A stretch of 6,070 nucleotides of DNA from Bacteriovoracaceae bacterium UBA2428. GTDB lineage: Bacteria > Bdellovibrionota > UBA2428. How positions within the stretch are numbered: position 1 is the first letter of the stretch; each line of letters begins with the position of its first letter. A program made the translations under genes and the position numbers. This document shows positions 1 through 4,987 of the stretch, in pieces. The stretch is from the NCBI GenBank assembly GCA_002343545.1, contig DDRA01000154.1:1-6070 (forward strand), in the 5' to 3' direction. The notes beneath the pieces were generated by a model. That model did no database searches and had not been told where the DNA came from. It worked only from the letters and a program-made list of their open reading frames with translations.

Positions 1-93
1 GCCCGGCATTTCGGTCTCGGCGATCTTGATCTCGCGACGGCCCCAGTCCGCGAGCTTGATGTCCGCGACGACGTAATCTTGCTTGTTGCTCAT
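1..93 (-). CDS. ahcY: S-adenosylhomocysteine hydrolase, N-terminal fragment
   Basis: AhcY splits S-adenosylhomocysteine into adenosine and homocysteine in the cytosol, relieving product inhibition of methyltransferases and feeding the methionine cycle. Only the first 31 codons lie in the window; the rest continues off the left edge. The readable start, [20 protein letters not shown] followed by [11 protein letters not shown], is the characteristic N-terminus of this family: D-Y-x-V-A-D-I-x-L-A-D-W-G-R-x-E-I-x-I-A-E-x-E-M-P-G. The ATG is at 93-91. A GAGAGG about 12 bases upstream is a distant Shine-Dalgarno candidate, and a weaker GAG lies 6 bases upstream. The SAH riboswitch immediately upstream senses this enzyme's own substrate, which independently supports the call. 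The catalytic and NAD-binding regions are not in the window, so intactness cannot be judged. Confidence 0.95.
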   Translation of the reverse strand, partial: MSNKQDYVVADIKLADWGRREIKIAETEMPG

Positions 94-112
94 GTGGTGC
101 TCAAACCTCTCA

Positions 113-139
113 CCCAAAAGAGCCCTCCCACGGAGGGCT
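113..139 (-). terminator. Intrinsic terminator in the ahcY leader (riboswitch expression platform)
   Basis: On the minus strand AGCCCTCC, a GTG loop and GGAGGGCT form a perfect 8-bp GC-rich stem (139-121), followed at once by CTTTT. It lies between the SAH aptamer and the ahcY start codon, where a transcriptional expression platform is expected. The U-run is short (four), so termination may be partial. In the plus direction no T-run follows, so it is not a plus-strand terminator. Confidence 0.75.
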
Positions 140-150
140 TCGAATCCGGT

Positions 151-219
151 GAGCGCCGTTGTTCGTGAAGGATTCAAGCCTAGGGTTCGCGAAGGAACCT
201 CGCAGCGCTCCTTGAATCC
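151..219 (-). promoter_or_regulatory. SAH riboswitch aptamer controlling ahcY
   Basis: Reading the minus strand, the order of elements matches the known SAH riboswitch. The P1 5' strand GGATTCAAG (219-211) is followed at once by GAGCGC (210-205) and TGC. A P2 hairpin follows, with stem GGTTC/GAACC around CTTCGC, then CTAGG. The P1 3' strand CTTGAATCC (178-170) is a perfect 9-bp complement. A short linker leads to AACG and GCGCTC (156-151), which pairs with GAGCGC as the pseudoknot. The conserved GGAGCGCTGC, AGG before P1 3', and AACGGCGCTC blocks are all present. This class switches expression on when SAH accumulates. It sits directly upstream of ahcY, its standard target. The call rests on remembered consensus and visible base pairing; a covariance-model search would confirm it. 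Confidence 0.95.
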
Positions 220-226
220 AGGGCTC

Positions 227-256
227 AGCCTACACTAAGCTCGCGGCGCATGTCAT
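227..256 (-). promoter_or_regulatory. Candidate ahcY promoter
   Basis: On the minus strand ATGACA (256-251, five of six to TTGACA) is separated by 18 bases from TAGGCT (232-227, about three of six to TATAAT). This would start the transcript near 220, just at the 5' edge of riboswitch helix P1. An alternative -10, TAGTGT (237-232), would start it about five bases earlier but has no good -35. The -35 lies over the first codons of the divergent DUF4862 gene. It is a consensus match only. Confidence 0.3.
231..236 (+). promoter_or_regulatory. Candidate -10 box for the DUF4862 gene (leaderless start)
   Basis: TACACT (four of six to TATAAT) ends 13 bases before the ATG at 250, so transcription would begin about 7 bases or fewer upstream of the start codon. 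No Shine-Dalgarno is present (the bases before ATG are GCTCGCGGCGC), which fits a leaderless or near-leaderless message. No convincing -35 lies at standard spacing; TTGAAT at 212-217 is only 13 bases away. Confidence 0.3.
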
Positions 257-1224
257 CCCTCCCCCCGAGCCCGGAATCCCGTAAAATTTTCGTCGGCGCC
301 TACGCCGCCTCGCCTTGCCATAGCGTCTGGGATCCGGTCGCCGAGCGGCGCTACCTGGAAGGTTTGGCCGCCCTTCCCGACATCGGCGGTCTCGAGATTC
401 CCTTCCACGGATCTCCCCACCGCTTCGACACGGATTGGTTCCTGGCCAATCTCAATCCCGACTGGGATTACGTGCTGACGCTCATCCCCGGCACGATGGA
501 GACCCTCGCGAAGTCGCCGCACTTTGGGCTCGCCTCGCGCGCCGAGAAGGGGCGCCAGGAGGCGCTGAACTTTGCCGAACGCGCCCTGCTCGCGGTACGC
601 GCCATCAACGCACGCGCGGGACGGCCCTGCGTCCGCGCGGTCGAGATCCACTCCGCGCCGCAACTCGGCAACGGCATCGCGGGCTCCTCCGTCGAGGAGT
701 TCCGCGATTCGCTCTCGGAGCTCGCCGCGTGGGATTGGCAGGGGGCCGAACTCATGGTCGAGCATTGCGACCGCTACATCGCGGGGCAGAAGCCCGCGAA
801 AGGATTTCTCTCCGTCGAACAAGAGCTCGAGGCGATCACGGGCGCGACGCCCGGCCCGACGCCCGTGTCGATGCTCATCAACTGGGGACGCTCCGCGCTC
901 GAAACGCGCGACGTCGAGGAACCGCTTCGCCACCTCCGGCTCGCGCGCGAAGCGGGACGTCTGGGCGGGCTCATTTTTTCGGGCTGCACGATCGAAGACC
1001 CGCTCTACGGTCACTGGGCCGACAGCCACACGCCCTTCGGCGGCGAGGGCACGCCGCTCGCGACGTCGCTCCTCACCAAGTCGGAAGTCGCGCGTTGCCG
1101 CGACGCCGCCGACTGGGATCGACTCCCCGTGCGGGGCCTCAAGATGCAAGCCCTGCCGAAGGATCTCGACGTCGCTTCGCGCGTCGCGCTCGTGCAAAGC
1201 TGGGTTTCGTTCCTTCGCGCTTGA
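250..1224 (+). CDS. DUF4862 family protein (predicted TIM barrel, function unknown)
   Basis: This is a 324-residue soluble protein without signal peptide or membrane segments. I recognise it as DUF4862 from its recurring blocks: VGAYAASP (15-22), GLEIPFHG (47-54), LTLIPGTM (76-83), FGLAS (92-96), AVEIHSAP (130-137), DWQGAELMVEHCD (162-174), KGFLSVEQE (184-192), INWGRSALETR (210-220), GLIFSG (240-245) and YGHWADSH (253-260). Strand-then-charged-residue repeats such as LEIP, EIHSAP, VEHCD and INWGRS resemble the xylose-isomerase-like sugar-phosphate TIM barrels. E49, H134, E171, H172, D174 and E218 are therefore plausible metal or substrate ligands; this is inference. No reaction is established for the family as far as I know. 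The family-conserved part begins at residue 12 and the next in-frame Met is residue 83, so ATG 250 is the sensible start. It diverges from ahcY, but that alone does not show a methyl-cycle role. Confidence 0.85.
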   Translation: MSSLPPSPESRKIFVGAYAASPCHSVWDPVAERRYLEGLAALPDIGGLEIPFHGSPHRFDTDWFLANLNPDWDYVLTLIPGTMETLAKSPHFGLASRAEKGRQEALNFAERALLAVRAINARAGRPCVRAVEIHSAPQLGNGIAGSSVEEFRDSLSELAAWDWQGAELMVEHCDRYIAGQKPAKGFLSVEQELEAITGATPGPTPVSMLINWGRSALETRDVEEPLRHLRLAREAGRLGGLIFSGCTIEDPLYGHWADSHTPFGGEGTPLATSLLTKSEVARCRDAADWDRLPVRGLKMQALPKDLDVASRVALVQSWVSFLRA

Positions 1225-1302
1225 TTCGGCAGCACGTCGCGGCGCGCATGGGCCGGTGCAAAAATGGGTTTTGCTTGGGGGACGTTTCCTACTCTGGCAC
1301 CA

Positions 1303-1325
1303 GCGTGGGGCACGCTTCCCCACGC
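1303..1325 (+). terminator. Hairpin, possible terminator after the DUF4862 gene
   Basis: GCGTGGGG (1303-1310) and CCCCACGC (1318-1325) form a perfect 8-bp stem with a 7-base loop. The loop begins CACGC, so GCGTG could instead pair with it across GGG, giving two exclusive folds. The nearest T-run (TTTT at 1336-1339) is about ten bases past the stem, so this is not a canonical intrinsic terminator. Confidence 0.3.
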
Positions 1326-1352
1326 GCCCGCCTCATTTTCTACGCCATGGAA

Positions 1353-1382
1353 TTGACGTCCTTTCGATGTTCCCTGATTCAT
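1353..1382 (+). promoter_or_regulatory. Candidate promoter of the 57-residue ORF
   Basis: TTGACG (1353-1358, five of six to the -35 consensus) is followed after 18 bases by ATTCAT (1377-1382, three of six to the -10). It would start a transcript near 1389 with a leader of about 46 bases. The -35 is good and the -10 weak. Confidence 0.25.
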
Positions 1383-1400
1383 TGAACGCGCTTTGTCCGC

Positions 1401-1414
1401 GCGGGCTGGCCCGC
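1401..1414 (+). other. Short GC hairpin in the leader of the 57-residue ORF
   Basis: GCGGG, loop CTGG, CCCGC forms a 5-bp stem, which could start with an extra C-G across a two-base turn. It is followed by TTCTCG, not a proper U-run. It ends 20 bases before the small ORF's ATG, so it could affect initiation or be incidental in GC-rich DNA. Confidence 0.25.
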
Positions 1415-1434
1415 TTCTCGCAATTCCCTTAGGC

Positions 1435-1608
1435 ATGAAACAAAATCGCTTCGAAAAAATCCTGAACGAACAACGCACGCAAGCACGCAACGCGACGAAA
1501 CGTTCCAGCGCTTGGGGCGCCGCGGCCGACACCCTCGATCGACTCGAAACCCAGTGGATCCTCGAAACCTACGCCGAACTCGCCAAGAAATCGAACAAAT
1601 CGGCGTGA
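1435..1608 (+). CDS. Small basic hypothetical protein (57 residues)
   Basis: I do not recognise a family. The 57-residue product begins MKQNRFEKILNEQRTQARNA and ends in a Lys/Ser-rich tail (AKKSNKSA). Composition is strongly charged, with many K, R, E and Q. Two probable amphipathic helices (about 3-20 and 29-51) flank a short T-K-R-S-S-A-W-G segment. There is no signal peptide, membrane segment or cysteine. The lower-GC codons at its start (AAA CAA AAT CGC) and the protein-like sequence favour a real gene over chance. ATG 1435 has no Shine-Dalgarno; an upstream GTG at 1393 would add 14 residues (SARAGPLLAIPLG) that look non-coding and cross the hairpin. It ends 4 bases before the end of convergent rapA. 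A nucleic-acid-binding or toxin-antitoxin-like role is possible, but nothing specific supports one. Confidence 0.6.
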   Translation: MKQNRFEKILNEQRTQARNATKRSSAWGAAADTLDRLETQWILETYAELAKKSNKSA

Positions 1609-1612
1609 TCGT

Positions 1613-3766
1613 CTAGCTCGGCAACACGAGCAGGATCGCGTCGAAGATCGCGGGCTCCGCCGCACGGGCGGAGCCCGCGATGACTTTGGCGAGCGACTCC
1701 AAGCCCCGCGCCGACAACGAAACCACGTTTCCGAGATCGTCGGACTCGCGCCAATCCCCCTCGAAATCCCGCTCGCTCCCTTCCGGCAGCGAGTAAGCCT
1801 TCAAGTCCATACCGTCCGGGCCGGCTTCGCGCAAAAGCGCGACGAAGGAAGCCGCGCGCTCGCCCGGCGTCGCGCGCGCCACCGCGAAGGCGCCTTGGTG
1901 CGACGCGAGCAGGAACTCGAGCGTCTCGACGACGTCGGGGTGGTCGACGGAGAGGAAAACGAGATCCTCGCGCGCGAGGGAACGCGCGCGATCGAAGGTC
2001 ACGAGACGCTCGCCGTCGCGACCGAGGCCCGGAAAGGCCTCGACGAACATGAGCGACGACGCCTGCACACGCCAAGTGCCGAGGGAATCCACGTCCTCGA
2101 CCTCGACGCCGAAGAGATCGTAGATCTCGCCGAGGAGCGGACGCACCCAGGTCCGCGCGAGCGCGTCGGCTTCGCGCACGAGCTCCGCCGCGCGCACGGG
2201 GTCGAAGGGGACGCGCCGCTCGACGAGCGGTTGCGAGGAACGGCGCGACGAGAGCAGCTCCTCACCCGCGGCCTCGCTGAGGCTCGAACCCGACCAAGGC
2301 TCCTCGAAAACGCGGTAGACGTCGCGCAAGCGCTCGAAGACGGCCTCTTCGGGGGAGTCCTCGAGGACGGGGCACCAAACGCGGACTTCGCGCGTCTGCC
2401 CGATGCGGTCCAAACGACCGATGCGCTGTTCGACGACGAGCGGATCCTCGGGCAGGTCGAAGAGCAGCATCTCGTGGCAAAACTGGAAGTTGCGCCCTTC
2501 CCCGCCGATTTCCGAGGAAAGAAGCACGGGCGCGCCGTCGGGATCGGCGAAGTAAGCGGCCTGTCGGTCGCGCTCGACGAGATCCATGCGCTCGTGGAAC
2601 GCGGCGAAGCGATCGCCGAACTTTCGGCGGAGCTTGGCCTCCAAGCGAACGACCTCGTCGGCCTTCGAGACGATGAGGAAAACTTTTTCGGGCTTGGCGG
2701 AGGCGGCGAAGCGCGCCGCGAAGAAGTCGAGGAGCCAGGCCTCTTTGTCGGGGGTGAACGCCGCCTCGAGACGTCGGTAGGTCGGCAGCCCGAGCTCGGC
2801 GCGCTCCGAGCGGAACACGAGCGCCGGCCCCGCGCCGCCGAGTTCGAGCGTCGCGAGAAGCTTGGCGAGCGCCGCTTCGCCGTGCGCGCGCGGCGTGGCC
2901 GAAAGAAAAAGCACGTGCTTCGCCGATTCGACGAGCGCCTCGAGCTCGTCCGAGTAGTCGCGGTCGCGCACGAGACGATGCGCCTCGTCCACGACCACGA
3001 GGTCGTAGGGGCCCTCGTTGCGGTCGATCTCGTCGAAGGAAGCGATGACGAAGTCGCGGTGCTCGCCTTCGTCGATGAGCTCCTCGTGGTCGAGGCGGAA
3101 GCGCACGTTGAAGCGCCGGAAGCCCTCGGTGAGCCACTGGACCTTTAGCGCCGGCGGCACGAGCACGAGGACGCGCTTGAGCTCGCCGCGCGCGTGCAGG
3201 GCCGAAAAGATAAGTCCCGCCTCGATCGTCTTGCCGAGGCCGACTTCATCGGCGAGTAAGGCGCGAATGCGCGGCTCGCGCAGGACGCGTTCCATGACCC
3301 AAAGCTGGTGGGGCATGAGCTGGACGCGGCACCCGACGGCGCCGCGCAAGGGATGGGATTCGCGACGACGGAGCAGATCGAGCGCCGTTTCGCGCGCCCA
3401 GAAGGCTTTGGCCCGCGTGATCGTCCCCCGGCGCACGACGTCCAAGACGTCGGAGCCCGCCGGGATCTCGAGGACGTCGGCCTCGGTGAAGACGCCGGAT
3501 TCCGTGCGGAAGACCCACACGCCGTTGACGGACTCGAGCGAACGGATCTCGAGCGGTGCCTCGGCCCCGCGCACGCGGAGCCGTTGCCCGACGTGGAAGA
3601 CGACCCGGCGAAAGGGCGGCTGCCGACGCGTGAAGTTTCGTCGCTCGCCGTTCGCGAGGATGCGCGTCTCGAAGAGCTGGGGATGGGCGTCGCCCACGAT
3701 CAGCACGGGCCCGAGCGAAGGGTCGCTTTCGACCCAGACGAGCTGTCCCTTTTTCCATTCGCTCAC
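1613..3766 (-). CDS. rapA: RapA-like SNF2/Swi2 family ATPase (RNA polymerase-associated type), compact form
   Basis: This 717-residue cytoplasmic ATPase has RapA architecture. An N-terminal Tudor-like region (about 1-110; KGQLVWVESDPSLGPVLIV) is followed by the SNF2 core: motif I DEVGLGKT (173-180), motif II DEAH (260-263) and motif III SAT (289-291). Lobe 2 carries SSEIGGEGRNFQ (417-428) and motif VI QRIGRLDRIGQ (447-457). A RapA-type C-terminal block follows (FPGLGRDG 578-585, then FDRARSLARED). E. coli RapA (968 residues) recycles RNA polymerase stalled after transcription, and the same job is inferred here. It is about 250 residues shorter. The roughly 100-residue insert that E. coli has between SATP and VLFRN is nearly absent (here SATP 289-292 and LVFRS 316-320), and the C-terminus is shortened. 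All ATPase motifs are intact. The start is GTG, overlapping the upstream HTTM stop as GTGA, with GGGGAG 7 bases before it. Confidence 0.9.
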   Translation of the reverse strand: MSEWKKGQLVWVESDPSLGPVLIVGDAHPQLFETRILANGERRNFTRRQPPFRRVVFHVGQRLRVRGAEAPLEIRSLESVNGVWVFRTESGVFTEADVLEIPAGSDVLDVVRRGTITRAKAFWARETALDLLRRRESHPLRGAVGCRVQLMPHQLWVMERVLREPRIRALLADEVGLGKTIEAGLIFSALHARGELKRVLVLVPPALKVQWLTEGFRRFNVRFRLDHEELIDEGEHRDFVIASFDEIDRNEGPYDLVVVDEAHRLVRDRDYSDELEALVESAKHVLFLSATPRAHGEAALAKLLATLELGGAGPALVFRSERAELGLPTYRRLEAAFTPDKEAWLLDFFAARFAASAKPEKVFLIVSKADEVVRLEAKLRRKFGDRFAAFHERMDLVERDRQAAYFADPDGAPVLLSSEIGGEGRNFQFCHEMLLFDLPEDPLVVEQRIGRLDRIGQTREVRVWCPVLEDSPEEAVFERLRDVYRVFEEPWSGSSLSEAAGEELLSSRRSSQPLVERRVPFDPVRAAELVREADALARTWVRPLLGEIYDLFGVEVEDVDSLGTWRVQASSLMFVEAFPGLGRDGERLVTFDRARSLAREDLVFLSVDHPDVVETLEFLLASHQGAFAVARATPGERAASFVALLREAGPDGMDLKAYSLPEGSERDFEGDWRESDDLGNVVSLSARGLESLAKVIAGSARAAEPAIFDAILLVLPS
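1647..1681. repeat. Perfect 15-bp inverted repeat inside the 3' end of rapA
   Basis: Bases 1647-1661 and 1667-1681 are exact reverse complements (arms ATCGCGGGCTCCGCC and GGCGGAGCCCGCGAT) around a 5-base loop, GCACG. On the rapA strand it encodes residues I696 to I707 (IAGSARAAEPAI), a small-residue linker near the C-terminus. It also lies 38 bases past the stop of the convergent 57-residue ORF. No U-run follows on either strand, so it is not a simple intrinsic terminator. It could block convergent polymerases, protect a 3' end, or be a REP-like palindrome. Confidence 0.8.
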
Positions 3767-4551
3767 GAAGGAACTCCCCGCCAGTGGCTCGCGTAGTAGA
3801 GCGCCGGATAGGTGGCCGCCCAGACCCAGAAGAAACGATTGAGACCGAAGGCCGCGAAGTTCGCGGCGTGGAACGCGAGCCCCAACGCGATGCCCGTCAA
3901 GGCCAACGAAGGCGAAAAGAGCGTGAGCGGAAAGAGCAGCTCAAAGCAGAGGAGGCCGAGCGAAAGTCCCCGCGCGAGCCGCGGGCGATCCACCAGGCGC
4001 GCGAGCGACGGGGGTACGTCGTAGTTCGGCAGCCGCAGGAAGAAGCGCAGGGCCCGGCCGTCCCGCCATTCCGCGACGCAAAGCTTAGCCCAACCCGCGC
4101 GGAAGTAGCTCAGGACGCATTGGAAAGCGACGAAGCCGAGCGCGGCCGGGCCGACGGCGGGGTCAGTTCGAAAGGCGTGGGCGACGCCGATGCCCAGGAT
4201 CGCGACGAGCGTCATCGCGTCGCTCCCGCCGTTGAAGGAACCCCGCCAACGCAAGGATACCAGCGCCGTCGTGACGAAGACCAAAGCGAAGAGCGGCGCG
4301 CCGACAAAGATTCCGATCGCCGCCAAGAGCTGTAGGATAAGGAGAACGCGAAAGCCCGCGGGCGCGAGCGTCGCGTCGAGAAAAGCGCGGGCGGCCCTCG
4401 GCCACGTCGCGAAGTCCGCGCGCAGGAGCTCCCAATCCCAGACGCCGCCGGGACGGAAAGCTTCGCGGATCCGCAGCATCTCGGCCGACTGGAGCGCGAG
4501 CGCGACGGCGAGCAGCCTTTCGCTCCAAAGGAGCGCCGATTCAAAACTCAT
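3763..4551 (-). CDS. HTTM-domain / vitamin K-dependent carboxylase-like integral membrane protein
   Basis: This 262-residue protein is predominantly hydrophobic, with about six membrane segments (near 66-98, 113-127, 134-150, 195-212, 217-235 and 241-254). The pattern RGSFNGGSDAMT (103-114), SYFRAGWAKL (148-157), EWRDGRAL (161-168), FELLFPLTL (203-211), FH (227-228) and GLNRFFWVWAATYPAL (236-251) is that of the HTTM superfamily, related to vitamin K-dependent gamma-carboxylase. As I recall it, the human enzyme's YFIAGVKKL segment aligns with YFRAGWAKL here, placing K156 at the proposed catalytic lysine (human K218). The large lumenal domain of the eukaryotic enzyme is absent, and the substrate of stand-alone bacterial HTTM proteins is unknown. 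The ATG overlaps the upstream 140-residue gene's stop as ATGA, with no good Shine-Dalgarno, so translation probably depends on coupling. Its stop overlaps the rapA start. Confidence 0.8.
   Translation of the reverse strand: MSFESALLWSERLLAVALALQSAEMLRIREAFRPGGVWDWELLRADFATWPRAARAFLDATLAPAGFRVLLILQLLAAIGIFVGAPLFALVFVTTALVSLRWRGSFNGGSDAMTLVAILGIGVAHAFRTDPAVGPAALGFVAFQCVLSYFRAGWAKLCVAEWRDGRALRFFLRLPNYDVPPSLARLVDRPRLARGLSLGLLCFELLFPLTLFSPSLALTGIALGLAFHAANFAAFGLNRFFWVWAATYPALYYASHWRGVPS
3774..3779 (-). promoter_or_regulatory. Ribosome binding site fixing the GTG start of rapA
   Basis: The minus strand reads GGGGAG, then seven bases (TTCCTTC), then GTG. This is a good Shine-Dalgarno at normal spacing, inside the last codons of the HTTM gene. 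It supports the GTG at 3766-3764 as the start even though that codon overlaps the upstream stop. Confidence 0.7.
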
Positions 4552-4970
4552 GGATCTTGGCCCGCGAAAGGGGCCGAACGCAGGAAGTCCTGCTGCGCGG
4601 ACGCCAACTTGAACTGGAAGCTCGCGCTTCCGGAAGAAACGATATCCTCGAAGCGACGACGCACGAGACGCCGGAGCAAGCGCATCTCAACGCGGGACTC
4701 GATCCGCGACGGATCTTCTTCGAGGGAATCGACGAGCGCTTCGACGACCGACCACGCCGCGAGCCGCTCGCTGCCGTGCGGATTCAAGAAGAGCTCAAGG
4801 AAGCCGCGAGGGCGCGGGGGCAAAACGTCGCTCCACTCGCTCCACTCGGCCCCGGGGCCCGAACGAAAACGACCGAACAGGAGAAAAACCTCTCCCGTTC
4901 GGTCGAAGAAGGACCAGTTCGGTAAGAGCGCCCGGAAGAAAAGGAGTCCCTTCGACTTCGCGGGCGCCAT
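4548..4970 (-). CDS. Hypothetical soluble protein, coupled to the HTTM gene (140 residues)
   Basis: I do not recognise a named family. The protein starts MAPAKSKGLLFFRALLPNWS and continues FFDRTGEVFLLFGRF (21-35), which gives a hydrophobic, aromatic first part. A tryptophan-rich stretch (EWSEWSDVLPPRPRG, 42-56) is followed by FLNPHGSERLAAW (61-73), then a charged helical half with SLEEDPSRIESR and LLRRLVRRRFED (about 81-110). No clear membrane helix, signal peptide or cysteine is present. I have an unverified impression that small proteins with an N-terminal P-x-W-x-FFD segment occur beside bacterial HTTM genes. Its stop overlaps the HTTM ATG by 4 bases, and it begins 17 bases after the tpx stop, with no clear Shine-Dalgarno. 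The tight coupling suggests that it works with the membrane protein, perhaps as a cytoplasmic partner; that is inference. Confidence 0.75.
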   Translation of the reverse strand: MAPAKSKGLLFFRALLPNWSFFDRTGEVFLLFGRFRSGPGAEWSEWSDVLPPRPRGFLELFLNPHGSERLAAWSVVEALVDSLEEDPSRIESRVEMRLLRRLVRRRFEDIVSSGSASFQFKLASAQQDFLRSAPFAGQDP

Positions 4971-4987
4971 CGTGACCAGAATCCGAC

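Larger units (their letters stand above)
1225..1434. other. Non-coding gap between the DUF4862 gene and the 57-residue ORF
   Basis: No credible gene lies in these 210 bases; reading frames crossing it are unrelated to any family I know. It holds a 6-bp A/T-rich hairpin (GCAAAA, loop ATGGG, TTTTGC; 1258-1274), an 8-bp GC-rich hairpin (1303-1325), a TTGACG that could be a -35 (1353-1358) and a short GC hairpin (1401-1414). It probably carries the end of the upstream transcript and the promoter and leader of the small ORF. Confidence 0.6.

Noticed and set aside
253..1323. 356-codon open frame antisense to the DUF4862 gene
   Set aside because: It is rich in R, A, G and E with no family pattern, and mirrors a clearly conserved gene on the other strand. 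High GC removes stops from the shadow frames.
435..1432. Long plus-strand frames overlapping the DUF4862 gene in the other two frames
   Set aside because: The Arg-rich products have no recognisable motifs; they are typical GC-rich frame shadows.
1393..1434. Upstream GTG start extending the 57-residue ORF by 14 residues
   Set aside because: The added residues cross a GC hairpin and differ in composition from the rest, and no ribosome binding site is seen.
1895..3148. 417-codon plus-strand open frame opposite rapA
   Set aside because: It lies wholly over conserved SNF2 motifs on the minus strand. Its E/R/L-rich, low-complexity product is a codon shadow.
3018..3842. Plus-strand open frames of 160-270 codons opposite the 5' half of rapA
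   Set aside because: They are Ser/Arg- or Glu-rich shadow translations without domains, opposite a well-supported gene.
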